A stretch of DNA of 64,000 bases, taken from NCBI RefSeq assembly GCF_003261635.1, contig NZ_QFXK01000027.1, forward strand, positions 1-64,000, in the 5' to 3' direction. Under the pieces are notes generated by a model. The model saw only the letters and a list, made by a program, of their open reading frames with translations. It searched no databases and was not told the origin of the DNA. The position numbers were made by a program, and so were the translations under genes. Position 1 is the stretch's first letter, and every line of letters begins with the position of its first letter. Below are positions 26,226 to 35,232 of this stretch, piece after piece. The stretch is from Kribbella monticola. GTDB taxonomy: Bacteria; Actinomycetota; Actinomycetes; Propionibacteriales; Kribbellaceae.

Positions 26226-29090
26226 ATGGAGTTTCGTTTGCTGGGGGCAGTCGAAGTCCGCGACGGTGGTCGGGCGGTCGCGTTGCCGCGGCGGCAGGAG
26301 CGGCTGGTGCTCGCCGTTTTGTTGCTGAGGGCAACTGAAGTCGTGCCGGTGGACGAGTTGGTGGATCTGTTGTGGCCGCAGGATCCGCCGGCGCGGGCGC
26401 GAAGTGCCTTGCAGGTGTACGTTTCCCGGTTGCGCAAGGCAGGCGTGCCGATCGAGGGCAGCCGCTCCGGATACGCCGTACGGGTGGAGGCGGAGTCGGT
26501 CGATCTCGGGCGGTTCCGGGCGCAGACCGCCCACGCGCGGGCGCTGGAAGATCCTGTACTGCGGTCTGCCGCGCTCACCGAGGCGCTCGGGCTCTGGCGG
26601 GGCGAGCCGCTGGCCGACGTGACTTCCGAGCCGGTCCGGGCGCGGTTGTGTGCCGGGATCGAGGAGGAGCGCACAACCGCCCTGGAAGACCGGATCGACG
26701 CTGATCTTGCCGCCGGCAAGTACGAGCAGTTGGTGCCCGAACTGGCGCGCCTCGTCGCGGCCGACCCTCTGCGCGAGCGGCTCGTGATCGCCTGGATGAC
26801 CGCGCTGTACCGGGCCGGACGCAAGCAGGAAGCCCTGACCGCATACGCCGAACTCGCGGAGCGGCTGGCCGATCAGTACGGACTGGATCCGGCCCCGGCG
26901 TTGCGGCGGCTGCACCTGGCGATCCTTCGCGACGACCCGCTCGGGCCGGCCAGGTCGACCGCGGACGGGACGACGCCGCGCGAGTTGCCGGTGGACGTCT
27001 CGCTGCTGGTCGGCCGGGACGAGTTGCTGGCGGACGGCGTACGGGTGTTGACCGGTGAAGGACGCGAAGAAGCAGCGGTCGTCTGTCTGTGGGGGGCCGC
27101 CGGGGTCGGGAAGTCCGCCGCTGCGACGCGGATCGGGCATCTCGTGGCGGAGGCGTTTCCCGATGGTCAGTTGTTCGCCCGGCTGCAGGACGTCGGGGGA
27201 GCGGCGGTGCCGGCCCGGACCCTGCTCGGCCGGATGCTGCGGGCAGTGGGAGTTCCGCCGCCGGTTGTCCCGGATTCGCTGGCGGACCGGATCCGGCTCT
27301 TCCAGGAGCGGACCGCCGATCGGGCGCTGCTCGTCGTCCTCGATGATGCGCTCGATGCCGAGACCGTCGAACAGTTGCTCCCGTCCGGACCGCGCTGTGC
27401 TGCGGTCGTCACGTCCCGGAAGTCCCTTCCAGAGTTGAAGAAAGCGGCTCATCGGCAGGTGTTGCCGCTCGAGGAGGCCACCGGCAACGACCTGCTGGTC
27501 AGGCTGATCGGCCGGTCGTTGCGGGACCAGGCGGCGATCGCGACCGTGGCCGCCGCCTGCGCGGGTCTGCCGCTGGCGCTCCGGATTGTCGGTTCGCGGC
27601 TGGCGCTGTCCGGCGACGACGCGTTGCCGGCGGTGGCGGGCGCGCTGGCCGATGACGAGGCGCGGCTGGATTCGATGGTGGCCGGCGACCTCGCCGTACG
27701 GACCAGCCTGCATCGCAGCCTCAGCCTGGCCGAGCCGCGGACCAGACAACTGCTGGCGCGGTTGTCGCTGGTCGGCGTGGCCGAGTTCCCGGTCTGGGTG
27801 GCGGCACCGCTGCTGGACTGCGACGAACCGGCCGGGGCGGCCGCCTTCGATCAGCTCGTGGACCTCGGCCTGGTCGAACTCGCCGGCCTCGAACCGTTCC
27901 GTCGCTACAAGATGCACGCACTCGTCCGCTCGTACGCCGCCGAGCAGCTCGCGCAGGCCGGGGACTCCGCAGGACCGATGCGACGCTATCTAGATGCGGT
28001 GCACCGCCTGACGGCGCTGGCCGACTCCGGCGTCAATCACGGCTGGACCAGCGCCGCTCATCTGCAGACACCGCCGGCGCCGGTGTTACCGGAGGCCGAG
28101 GAGGCGATCGAGGCCGATGCGATCCGGTGGTTCGAATCCAGCTGGGGACTGGTCGATGCTGCCGCGCGCTCGGCCCTTGCCACCGGAGCCCCGGAGCTCG
28201 CGGCCACGATCGGTTTGTTCCTGATCGGCTACCTCGGTGTTCGGGAGCTGCGCGAAGCCCGCAACGACCTGCTGACCACCATCAGGGACGTGCTGGCCGA
28301 GACCGGTCCGCTGGAGCTGCTGGTCCGGATCGAGCTGGCCAGGCACACCTACCGGGTCGTGCCTCCGGCCGAGCGCCGAAGCGAGGGTGAGCGGCTGCGC
28401 GAGCTCGCCGAGCAGACCGGCTCGCTGGACCTGCAGGCCCGCGCCGAACTGCAGATCGCGATGGCCTCGGTACAGCTGGCCGACTATCAGCGCAGTCGCG
28501 AGCACGGTCTCGCCGCGCTCGCCCTGATCGAGCGGCCGGACGGCCCGAAACATCTGCACTTCTTCGTGCTGCGCGACCTGATGCACGTCGCCGCGGAACT
28601 GAAGGACTACGACGCCTCCATCAGCTGGGGCGAACAGGCCATCGGGCTCGCTCCGCCGGACAGCAACGTGCAAGCCGAAGCCCGGGTGGTGCTCGGCGAG
28701 ATCCAGGCCGAGATCGAGCAGTACGACGCTGCCGAGGCGCAGCTCACGAAGGCGGTGGAGATATTCGGCGCGTTGTCCAACGACCATGGCGCCGCCCAGA
28801 CCAACTCCCTGCGGGCGGCCATCGCGGCCAAGCAGGGCAGGCTCGACGAGGCCCGCGCGCTCCTGACCCAGCCCAAGGCCCTGTACGCCGAGACTGCCAG
28901 CCGTTATCTGTGGCTCCGGATCGGCCTGGCCGAAGCCGACATCGCGATGGCGGCCGGCGACTACGCCGAGGGCCGGCGTATCCGGCTCGAGCTGATCGAG
29001 GAGGTCGTTGCCTCCGGCGACAAGTCGGTCGAGCAGTTCATCCGCGACCAGCTCGACAACGATCCGCGCGACCCCGCGAACCGGCGCTGA
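26226..29090 (+). CDS. AfsR/SARP-family regulator with NB-ARC ATPase and TPR repeats
   Basis: The 954-residue protein has the same plan as the regulator at 15499: winged helix (about 1-90), BTAD (about 92-240), NB-ARC with P-loop GAAGVGKS (near 290), LLVVLDDA Walker B and GLPLAL, then TPR-like helices to the end. A TAAGGT box lies six bases before ATG 26226 with no Shine-Dalgarno, suggesting a leaderless mRNA. It lies just behind the importer terminator, so two intact SARPs flank the peptide importer. It ends one base short of the convergent LtrA gene. Confidence 0.92.
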   Translation: MEFRLLGAVEVRDGGRAVALPRRQERLVLAVLLLRATEVVPVDELVDLLWPQDPPARARSALQVYVSRLRKAGVPIEGSRSGYAVRVEAESVDLGRFRAQTAHARALEDPVLRSAALTEALGLWRGEPLADVTSEPVRARLCAGIEEERTTALEDRIDADLAAGKYEQLVPELARLVAADPLRERLVIAWMTALYRAGRKQEALTAYAELAERLADQYGLDPAPALRRLHLAILRDDPLGPARSTADGTTPRELPVDVSLLVGRDELLADGVRVLTGEGREEAAVVCLWGAAGVGKSAAATRIGHLVAEAFPDGQLFARLQDVGGAAVPARTLLGRMLRAVGVPPPVVPDSLADRIRLFQERTADRALLVVLDDALDAETVEQLLPSGPRCAAVVTSRKSLPELKKAAHRQVLPLEEATGNDLLVRLIGRSLRDQAAIATVAAACAGLPLALRIVGSRLALSGDDALPAVAGALADDEARLDSMVAGDLAVRTSLHRSLSLAEPRTRQLLARLSLVGVAEFPVWVAAPLLDCDEPAGAAAFDQLVDLGLVELAGLEPFRRYKMHALVRSYAAEQLAQAGDSAGPMRRYLDAVHRLTALADSGVNHGWTSAAHLQTPPAPVLPEAEEAIEADAIRWFESSWGLVDAAARSALATGAPELAATIGLFLIGYLGVRELREARNDLLTTIRDVLAETGPLELLVRIELARHTYRVVPPAERRSEGERLRELAEQTGSLDLQARAELQIAMASVQLADYQRSREHGLAALALIERPDGPKHLHFFVLRDLMHVAAELKDYDASISWGEQAIGLAPPDSNVQAEARVVLGEIQAEIEQYDAAEAQLTKAVEIFGALSNDHGAAQTNSLRAAIAAKQGRLDEARALLTQPKALYAETASRYLWLRIGLAEADIAMAAGDYAEGRRIRLELIEEVVASGDKSVEQFIRDQLDNDPRDPANRR

Positions 29091-29091
29091 G

Positions 29092-30306
29092 CTACTCGTG
29101 GGTGCCGTGCCGTAGTTCCTCACGTTCGCGGGCATAGCGGACCGCCTCGAAGGCGACCAGCAACGACAACAGCACAGCCAGTACTGCGACCTGGGCGAGC
29201 GCCGAAAGGTGGGCGACGGCCGGGATCGCGATGAGGCAGAGCGCTGCCGTGACCAGGCGGCTCACGCCGAGCCGATGAGTGGTCCGCCACTTGAAGCCGA
29301 CGTGACCGAGCAGGTAGAGCACGACGCCGGCGAAGAGTGCGTAAAGGCCGATGCCTTTGAGTGGGTCGTCCAGGTGGTGGTGTTCGCTGTCGCCGACGTA
29401 CTCCAGCACCTTCTTCAACCCCAGCGCGAGCAGCACGATGCCGGCGACCATCGGGAAGTGCAGGAAGGTGTACGCGTCGCGGCCGAGCTTCGGCCGGGTC
29501 TCCAGCGGTTCCGAGGCAAGCGCCTGTTCGCCGTACTGGGCGGTGGCGTCGAAGTAGATCCACCACAGGGCCGAGGAGACGATCAGTCCGAGCAGGGCGG
29601 CGAGCAGGATCGGCCAGGAGATCGGCAGGTCGGTGACTCCGACGCCGATCGCGACGATCGACTCGCCGAGCGCGATGATCACGATCAGGCCGTGCCGCTC
29701 GGCGAAGTGGGCCGCCGACCGCAGCCGCCAGCCGCGGGCGTCGATCAAGTAGGTGCCGCCGTAGTCCGCGGCCAGCGCGAGGGCCCAGAACAGGGTCTGG
29801 TTGTTGCCGTGGAACTGCGAGGCGACCAGCAGCAACGCCGTGCCGGCCAGCATCGAGGGCGCGAACCTCAGCAGCGTCCGGCGCAGTCCGGCGTCGCCGT
29901 CGGCGATCAGCCAGAACAACCACAGGTGCATCGCGCGGAAGACGAAGTACGCGATCGCGATCACCACCGGACCGGGCAGGCCGCCGGGCAGGTCGTGGAA
30001 CGCCTCCGGGATGGCCAGGGCGATCACGAACATCGCCGCCATCGCGGCCACCATCACGCCGCGGACCGATCCCTCGTCGGCCTTGACCAGGTTGCACAAC
30101 CAGGAGAACCCGATCCAGCTCCACCACAGCAGCCCGATCAGCAACAGGCCACGCAGTACGCCCTGCCAGCTCAGGTCGTGCGCCATCAGCGCGGTGATCT
30201 GGGTCAGCGCGAAGACGAAGACCAGGTCGAAGAACAGTTCCAGCGTGGTGACGGAATGGTCCTCGGTGGTCGGCTGCGCCTTGATCGACGCCCGGCGGAT
30301 GCTCAT
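29092..30306 (-). CDS. Low temperature requirement protein A (LtrA) family membrane protein
   Basis: The 404-residue integral membrane protein has at least ten hydrophobic segments. The family opening TTLELFFDLVFVFALTQIT and the internal GESIVAIGVG segment support LtrA. The molecular role of the family is not established; the name comes from a Listeria cold-growth phenotype. ATG 30306 begins the conserved N-terminus although the frame stays open upstream. A CAGAAT box seven bases before the start hints at a leaderless transcript. It is convergent with the SARP gene, with one base between them. Confidence 0.88.
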   Translation of the reverse strand: MSIRRASIKAQPTTEDHSVTTLELFFDLVFVFALTQITALMAHDLSWQGVLRGLLLIGLLWWSWIGFSWLCNLVKADEGSVRGVMVAAMAAMFVIALAIPEAFHDLPGGLPGPVVIAIAYFVFRAMHLWLFWLIADGDAGLRRTLLRFAPSMLAGTALLLVASQFHGNNQTLFWALALAADYGGTYLIDARGWRLRSAAHFAERHGLIVIIALGESIVAIGVGVTDLPISWPILLAALLGLIVSSALWWIYFDATAQYGEQALASEPLETRPKLGRDAYTFLHFPMVAGIVLLALGLKKVLEYVGDSEHHHLDDPLKGIGLYALFAGVVLYLLGHVGFKWRTTHRLGVSRLVTAALCLIAIPAVAHLSALAQVAVLAVLLSLLVAFEAVRYAREREELRHGTHE

Positions 30307-30347
30307 GGCCCACATTCTGGCCCATGCCGATCGGGGCACAAGGCAAC

Positions 30348-30379
30348 GGACCGTCGCTCCGGGCGGGGAGCGACGGTCC
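30348..30379. terminator. Hairpin between the sugar importer and the ltrA-like gene
   Basis: GGACCGTCGCTCC (30348-30360) pairs perfectly with GGAGCGACGGTCC (30367-30379) over a 6-base loop. It is the distal one of two hairpins behind the sugar permease gene, upstream of the ltrA-like start. Confidence 0.65.
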
Positions 30380-30402
30380 GTCGTACTGGGGGTTGGAACG
30401 GC

Positions 30403-30436
30403 GGGCCCTCGCCGAGCAGGGGTCTGACGAGGGCCC
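30403..30436 (-). terminator. Hairpin after the sugar permease gene
   Basis: GGGCCCTC (30403-30410) and GAGGGCCC (30429-30436) form an 8-bp stem with an 18-base loop, 10 bp past the permease stop. Together with 30348-30379 it gives tandem terminators. Confidence 0.65.
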
Positions 30437-30446
30437 ACCGGGTCGG

Positions 30447-31742
30447 TTACGCGCGGCCGTGCGCCTGCCGGCTGCGACGGCTGAGCGAGTCGATCGTGAC
30501 GGCGACCAGCAGGACGCCGGCCGTCACCATGTAGCGCACGCTGGAGTCCAGGCTGAGCAGCGCCAGGCCGTTGGAGATCGACATGATCACCAGCGCGCCG
30601 AGGAGTGCGGAGTACGCCGAACCGCGGCCACCGAAGAGGCTGGTGCCACCGATGACGGCAGCGGCGATCGCGTTCAGGTTGGTGTCCCCGCCACCGGTGC
30701 TCTGGTTCACCGCGATCAGCCGGGCGGTGGCCAGGATGCCACCGACGGCGGCGAAGGTGGAGCACGCCGCGAAGACCGACAGGTAGATGAACCGGACGTT
30801 GATACCGGCCCGCCGGGCCGCCTCCACGTTGCCGCCGACCGCGACCACCGAACGGCCCCAGCGGGTCCGCCGGATCATGAAGTCGGTGGCCAGCACCAGG
30901 GCGACGAAGAGCAGGAACATCGACGAGACACCACGGTCGCCGTTCAGGACCAGGACCGGGATCAGCAGGACCAGGGCGAGCGCTGCGGCCTTGATCGCGA
31001 TCATCGCGGTGGGCGCCGTGGACAGCCCTGCGGCCGCACGGGCGCCTCGGTTGCGCAGCCGGCTCAGCGCGTACGCCGCGACGACCACCGCGACCAGCCC
31101 GTAGGCCAGTGCCGGCGACAGGAAGCTCTGGGTGGCGAACTTCACGATGCCGGAATCGAACGGGATGTTCAGCGTGCCTTCCTTGCCGAGCACCAGCAGC
31201 TGGAGACCGAGGAAGCCGAGCAGACCCGCCAGGGTGATGACGAAGCTCGGTACGCCGAAGCGCGTGTACAGCGCGCCGTAGAACAAGCCGATCACCAGGC
31301 CGAGCAGCGCCGAGACCACGAGCGACAGCAGCAGCGGCCAGCCCTTGTTGACGAACGTCACGCCGAGCACGGCACCGGCCAGGCCGCTGACCGAACCGAC
31401 CGACAGGTCGATCTCGCCGAGCAGCAGGACCAGAACGATGCCCAGGGCAATGACTCCGACCGAGGTCGTCTGCAGGGTCAGGTTGACCAGGTTGCGGCTG
31501 GACAGGAAGGAGCTGTTGGCGATCTGGAAGACCGCCCAGATGATGACCAGGCCGACCACGACCGGCACCGACCCGAGATCACCGGAGCGCAGCCGCGAGG
31601 TGAAGGCGGAGATCGCTCCGCTGACGCCGTTGCTGGCGATCAGGCGCTCGTCCTGCAGGTCGGCGGGCAGTGCCGCCGCCTCCTGGGCTTCCGGCACGGT
31701 GTCCTGCACGGGAGCCTTCGATCCGTCGACCGGGGTGCTCAT
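30447..31742 (-). CDS. Sugar ABC transporter permease, XylH/RbsC type
   Basis: The 431-residue permease has about ten membrane segments after a 60-residue cytosolic N-terminus. Family landmarks are the GEIDLSVGSVSGLAGA segment and GGTSLFGGRGS near the C-terminus. It overlaps the ATPase gene by four bases (ATGA). With the binding protein and ATPase it forms a carbohydrate uptake (CUT2) importer. Similarity to xylose systems and the ROK repressor suggest xylose or a related pentose, as inference. Confidence 0.88.
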   Translation of the reverse strand: MSTPVDGSKAPVQDTVPEAQEAAALPADLQDERLIASNGVSGAISAFTSRLRSGDLGSVPVVVGLVIIWAVFQIANSSFLSSRNLVNLTLQTTSVGVIALGIVLVLLLGEIDLSVGSVSGLAGAVLGVTFVNKGWPLLLSLVVSALLGLVIGLFYGALYTRFGVPSFVITLAGLLGFLGLQLLVLGKEGTLNIPFDSGIVKFATQSFLSPALAYGLVAVVVAAYALSRLRNRGARAAAGLSTAPTAMIAIKAAALALVLLIPVLVLNGDRGVSSMFLLFVALVLATDFMIRRTRWGRSVVAVGGNVEAARRAGINVRFIYLSVFAACSTFAAVGGILATARLIAVNQSTGGGDTNLNAIAAAVIGGTSLFGGRGSAYSALLGALVIMSISNGLALLSLDSSVRYMVTAGVLLVAVTIDSLSRRSRQAHGRA

Positions 31743-32554
31743 GATGCGGAACCTTCCTGCCGGGTCCGGCGCGCCGCGCGCTCGGAGACTGCGTTGTCGG
31801 TGGCGCCGGTGATCGCGGCGATGATGTCCTGCGACTTGGTCTCGCTGACGGTGAAGACGCCGTTGTTCCGGCCGAGCCGCAGTACGGCGACCCGGTCGGC
31901 GACCGCCATCACGTCGGCCATGTTGTGGCTGATCAGGATGACCGCCAGCCCGCGCTCGCGGAGTCGCTCGACCAGGTTGAGGACCTCGGCGGTCTGAGCG
32001 ACGCCGAGGGCCGCGGTCGGCTCGTCCAGCATGACGACCTTCGGCTGACCGAGCAGGCTGCGGGCGATCGCGACCGTCTGCCGCTGACCGCCGGACAGGC
32101 TGGCCACCGGGATCCGGACGCTCGGGATCTTGGCGGACAGCTGGCGGAGCAGCTCCCAGGAGGAGCGTTCCATCTCCACCTCGTCGAGCACCTTGCCGTT
32201 GCGCAGTTCGCGCCCGAGGTACAGGTTCGCGACCACGTCGAGGTTGTCGCACAGCGCCAGGTCCTGGAAGACGGTGGCGATGCCGAGCTGCTGTGCCTCG
32301 GCCGGACTGCCCACTCGCACCTCCGCCCCGTCGAACACCATCGAGCCGTCGTCGGCGGTGTAGACGCCGGCGATGGTCTTCACCAGCGTCGACTTGCCGG
32401 CGCCGTTGTCGCCGACCAGCGCGAGCACCTCGCCGGCCCGGACATCGAGCTCGATGTTCTTCAGCGCCTGGACGGCGCCGAACCGCTTCGAGACGCCCCG
32501 CAGCGACAGCACCGTGCCGGTGCCCACTGTTGCAGGGGTGGGAGTGACAGTCAT
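31739..32554 (-). CDS. Sugar ABC transporter ATP-binding protein (single ATPase domain)
   Basis: The 271-residue ATPase has Walker A GDNGAGKS, signature LSGGQRQ and Walker B VVMLDEPTAALG. CUT2 ATPases such as XylG and RbsA usually carry two fused ATPase domains (about 500 residues). This one has a single domain, a form seen in actinobacterial importers, and so probably acts as a homodimer. A large stem-loop separates it from the binding-protein gene upstream. Confidence 0.9.
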   Translation of the reverse strand: MTVTPTPATVGTGTVLSLRGVSKRFGAVQALKNIELDVRAGEVLALVGDNGAGKSTLVKTIAGVYTADDGSMVFDGAEVRVGSPAEAQQLGIATVFQDLALCDNLDVVANLYLGRELRNGKVLDEVEMERSSWELLRQLSAKIPSVRIPVASLSGGQRQTVAIARSLLGQPKVVMLDEPTAALGVAQTAEVLNLVERLRERGLAVILISHNMADVMAVADRVAVLRLGRNNGVFTVSETKSQDIIAAITGATDNAVSERAARRTRQEGSAS

Positions 32555-32585
32555 TGATCAGCCTCCTGAGGCTTACGGACACACA

Positions 32586-32626
32586 GTTCCGGCGTGCGCC
32601 CCCGGGACAGGGGCACACACCGGAAC
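32586..32626 (-). terminator. Intercistronic stem-loop after the sugar-binding protein gene
   Basis: The 17-base arms at 32586-32602 (GTTCCGGCGTGCGCCCC) and 32610-32626 (GGGGCACACACCGGAAC) pair with two mismatches around a 7-base loop. It fills the gap between the binding-protein and ATPase genes. It likely attenuates read-through or protects the binding-protein mRNA. Confidence 0.65.
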
Positions 32627-32630
32627 GGGC

Positions 32631-33704
32631 TTACTTGAGGCCGGCGGCTGCGCAGGCTGCCTGGAACGACGCGGTGCAGATGTCGGTGACCTTGTAGATC
32701 CCGTCCTTCACCACAGTGTCGTTGATGTTGGCCTTGGTGACGGCGATCGGGTCCAGAATCGTCGCGGGAACACCCTTGAAGTCGCTGGTCGAGTCGGCCT
32801 TGCCGCCACCGGCGAGCGCGACGGCGGCCTTGGCGGCGGCCTCGGCCTGCGGCTTGACGGCCTTGTAGATCGTCATCGCCTGGTCGCCGGCGACGATCCG
32901 CTGGATCGCGGCGAGCTCGGAGTCCTGACCGGTGACCGGCGGCAGCGGCTTCACGCCACCACCCTTGAGGGCCGCGATGGCGCCACCGGCGGTGCCGTCG
33001 TTGGCGGCGTACACGCCGACGAGGCCGTTCTTGATCGCGCTGAGCTGGCCTTCCATCCACGCCTGGGCCTTGTCCGGGCTCCAGTCCGGGGTGTCGAACT
33101 CGGCGGCGACCTTGTAGCCGCTGCTGTCGAGCACGCTGTGCGCGCCCTTCTTGAAGTCGGCCGCGTTCGGGTCGGTCGGCGAGCCGTTGATCACGGCCAG
33201 GTTGCCGGTGGTCTTGCCGGCCGCCTTCAAGGTGTCGACCAGGGTCTGCGCCTGCAGCTTGCCGACCGTCTCGTTGTCGAACGAGACGTAGTAGTTGGCG
33301 CCGTCGATGAAGCGGTCGTAGGCGATGACCGGAACGTTCTGCGCCTTCGCGGCGGCGACGACCGCGGCGGCGGCCTTGCCGTCGACCGGGTCGAGCACGA
33401 GCACCTTGGCGCCCTGGGTCAGCGCGGCCTCGGCCTGCTGCTGCTGCTTGGCCGCGTCCTGGTCGGCGTTGCTGTAGATCAGCTCGCAGTCGGCGCAGTC
33501 GGTCTTCAGGGCCGCGGTGAACAGCGGCCGGTCGAGGCTCTCGTACCGGGTGGTCTTCGACTCGGGCAGCAGCAGCGCGATCTTGTTACCGGACTTGCTG
33601 CCTCCCGCGTCGGACTTGTCGTCCGACCCACAAGCGGCCAGCGAGAGGGCAACGGCGGTGACGGCGATGCCGAGGCCGAGCAGACGGGTTGGTGACACGG
33701 ACAT
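32631..33704 (-). CDS. Sugar ABC transporter substrate-binding lipoprotein, XylF type
   Basis: The 357-residue lipoprotein has a lipobox LSLAAC with Cys at residue 25 and a periplasmic-binding-protein type I fold. Landmarks are IALLLPESKTTRYE, VLVLDPVDGKAAAAVV, VPVIAYDRFI and VYAANDGTAGGAIAAL, all typical of D-xylose-binding XylF proteins. It is the first gene of the importer operon. The 101-bp upstream gap carries two palindromes, and the ROK repressor gene lies immediately before it in the same direction. Confidence 0.88.
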   Translation of the reverse strand: MSVSPTRLLGLGIAVTAVALSLAACGSDDKSDAGGSKSGNKIALLLPESKTTRYESLDRPLFTAALKTDCADCELIYSNADQDAAKQQQQAEAALTQGAKVLVLDPVDGKAAAAVVAAAKAQNVPVIAYDRFIDGANYYVSFDNETVGKLQAQTLVDTLKAAGKTTGNLAVINGSPTDPNAADFKKGAHSVLDSSGYKVAAEFDTPDWSPDKAQAWMEGQLSAIKNGLVGVYAANDGTAGGAIAALKGGGVKPLPPVTGQDSELAAIQRIVAGDQAMTIYKAVKPQAEAAAKAAVALAGGGKADSTSDFKGVPATILDPIAVTKANINDTVVKDGIYKVTDICTASFQAACAAAGLK

Positions 33705-33762
33705 AGCGACTCCTTGACGTGAGGGCCCGAGTAGGCCTGAGCAGAGTCAAGGTCACAACCGG

Positions 33763-33788
33763 CCTTGACGTCAAGGCTTGAATTCAAG
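33763..33788. promoter_or_regulatory. Adjacent palindromes, candidate ROK repressor operators
   Basis: CCTTGACGTCAAGG (33763-33776) abuts CTTGAATTCAAG (33777-33788). Both are perfect palindromes sharing the half-site CTTGA. Further CTTGAC/GTCAAGG half-sites occur nearer the importer start (around 33712 and 33746-33752). They lie between the ROK gene and its probable target operon. Confidence 0.65.
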
Positions 33789-33805
33789 AAATAGACATAT
33801 CGTTG

Positions 33806-34996
33806 TTACACGGTTGTCTCCGCCGGCTTGGCGGCCCGCGCGTGACTGAGCACCGATGCCAACTCGATGGCACCGAGCACATCCGCTTCGTCACCGAGTT
33901 CAGCCGGCCGTAACTCGACTGTCGCGGCGGCACTGGGGATCGCGCAGCGGTCGAGCGCCTCCCGGAGCGGGACCATGATCAGGTCGCCGGCCTCGGCCAG
34001 CTTGCCGCCGACCACGATCACCTCGGGGTTGAACAGGTTCACCAGACCGGCCACGGCGACGCCGACCCGGCGGCCCGCGTCCTCGATCACGCGGCGGCAG
34101 CCCAGATCCCCGGCCAGCGCCCGGGTGATGATGTCGCGCAGGCGGAGTGGGCCGTGCGAGGCGGCGAGGCTGCTGAGCAGTGCCCGGGAGCCGACGAAGG
34201 TGTCGAGGCACCCGCGGTTGCCGCACCGGCAGATCGGGCCGTTCTCGTCGATGGTGAGGTGCCCGATCTCGCCCGCCGTACCGGCCGAGCCGCGGAAGAC
34301 CTCGCCGCCGAGCACGATACCGGCGCCCACGCCGTACGAGAACTTCAGGTAACAGCCGTGCTGTACGCCGCGGAGCGCGCCGGCCCGAAGCTCGCCGAGG
34401 GCGGCCAGATTCGCGGTGTTGTCCAGGACGACCGGGGCGCGGAGGTGACCGGCCATCGCCTCGGCGACGTTGACGCCGCGCCACCCCGGGAGGACCGCGT
34501 CTGAGCCGGCCTGGCCGCTGACGGAGTCCACCGGTGCGGGCAGGCCGAAGCCGATCGCGCCGATGTCCTCCACGCCTGCGCCGACCGTCTCGGCCAGGTC
34601 GGCGAGCAGCCGGGCCGCGCGTTCCATCCCGTCGTCGGCGACGTGGTCGGCCTGCAGCGGCATCAGTTGCTGGGCGAGGATCTCGCGGCTCTCGGACGCG
34701 ATCGCGACGCGGACATCACGCTCACCGAACGCGACGCCGGCGAGCAGGCCGCCGCCTGAAGCCAGCGACACCAGTACTGCGCGGCGCCCGTTGCGGATGC
34801 TGCGGGAGAGTCCGACCAGGCCGGCTTGGTCGAGTTCCTTGACCATGTTCGACACGGTCGCGGCGGACAGACCGGAGGCGGCGGCGATCTCCACCTGCGT
34901 CAGCGGCCCGTGCTGGCGGACAACCCCCAGAACGCGCTCGCGGTTGGCTTCGCGGAGCGAAGCCTGCGAGCCAGGCGCGGGGCGGGTTGCGTTCAT
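33806..34996 (-). CDS. ROK-family transcriptional repressor
   Basis: The 396-residue regulator has an N-terminal winged helix-turn-helix (about 25-75, GPLTQVEIAAASGLSAATVS). A sugar-kinase-like ROK domain follows, with the zinc motif CRCGNRGC near residue 258 preceded by GEIGHLTID. It probably represses the downstream sugar importer and releases DNA when sugar binds; XylR is the best-known relative. ATG 34996 is chosen because the frame upstream shows no family similarity. A TATCTT box lies six bases before it and no ribosome-binding site is seen, so translation may be leaderless. Confidence 0.9.
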   Translation of the reverse strand: MNATRPAPGSQASLREANRERVLGVVRQHGPLTQVEIAAASGLSAATVSNMVKELDQAGLVGLSRSIRNGRRAVLVSLASGGGLLAGVAFGERDVRVAIASESREILAQQLMPLQADHVADDGMERAARLLADLAETVGAGVEDIGAIGFGLPAPVDSVSGQAGSDAVLPGWRGVNVAEAMAGHLRAPVVLDNTANLAALGELRAGALRGVQHGCYLKFSYGVGAGIVLGGEVFRGSAGTAGEIGHLTIDENGPICRCGNRGCLDTFVGSRALLSSLAASHGPLRLRDIITRALAGDLGCRRVIEDAGRRVGVAVAGLVNLFNPEVIVVGGKLAEAGDLIMVPLREALDRCAIPSAAATVELRPAELGDEADVLGAIELASVLSHARAAKPAETTV

Positions 34997-35002
34997 TACA
35001 TA

Positions 35003-35008
35003 AAGATA
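35003..35008 (-). promoter_or_regulatory. -10 box of the ROK gene
   Basis: TATCTT on the minus strand, six bases before ATG 34996. No convincing -35 box is seen. Confidence 0.4.
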
Positions 35009-35088
35009 ACGGATCGCGGCGCTTTCGCGGCCTCTCGGATTGTCCCCACCCGGAAAGTGATCGCCATGTGTCCTCGTCGTTACGCGTA

Positions 35089-35117
35089 GTCCTGTCCGGC
35101 CAAGCCCCCGGCAGGAC
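35089..35117. terminator. Weak hairpin between the ROK gene and cobS
   Basis: GTCCTGTCCGG (from 35089) and CCGGCAGGAC (35108-35117) pair with one bulge. Placement fits a terminator for the cob operon, but it lies about 115 bp past the cobS stop. Confidence 0.3.
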
Positions 35118-35232
35118 AGTAATGCACCCACCGGTCAGCACCCCGCACCACCACCGAGCGAGTCTGTCACCGCTCCAGCAACACAACGGCCAGTCAGGTC
35201 GGCGAGACGGCTCGTCGGGGCGGGGGAGTCTG

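Noticed and set aside
25035..27917. 960-codon reverse open frame antisense to dppF and the third SARP
   Set aside because: It is antisense to two clear genes, has Arg/Gln/Pro-rich low-complexity composition, and is the expected shadow of high-GC third positions.
28129..28139. GGTTCGAATCC resembles a tRNA T-arm
   Set aside because: It lies inside the third SARP gene; no acceptor, D or anticodon stem can be built around it.
15499..29090. A complete secondary-metabolite cluster around the SARP genes
   Set aside because: No polyketide, peptide synthetase, terpene or RiPP biosynthetic enzyme is present in the window, only regulators and an importer.
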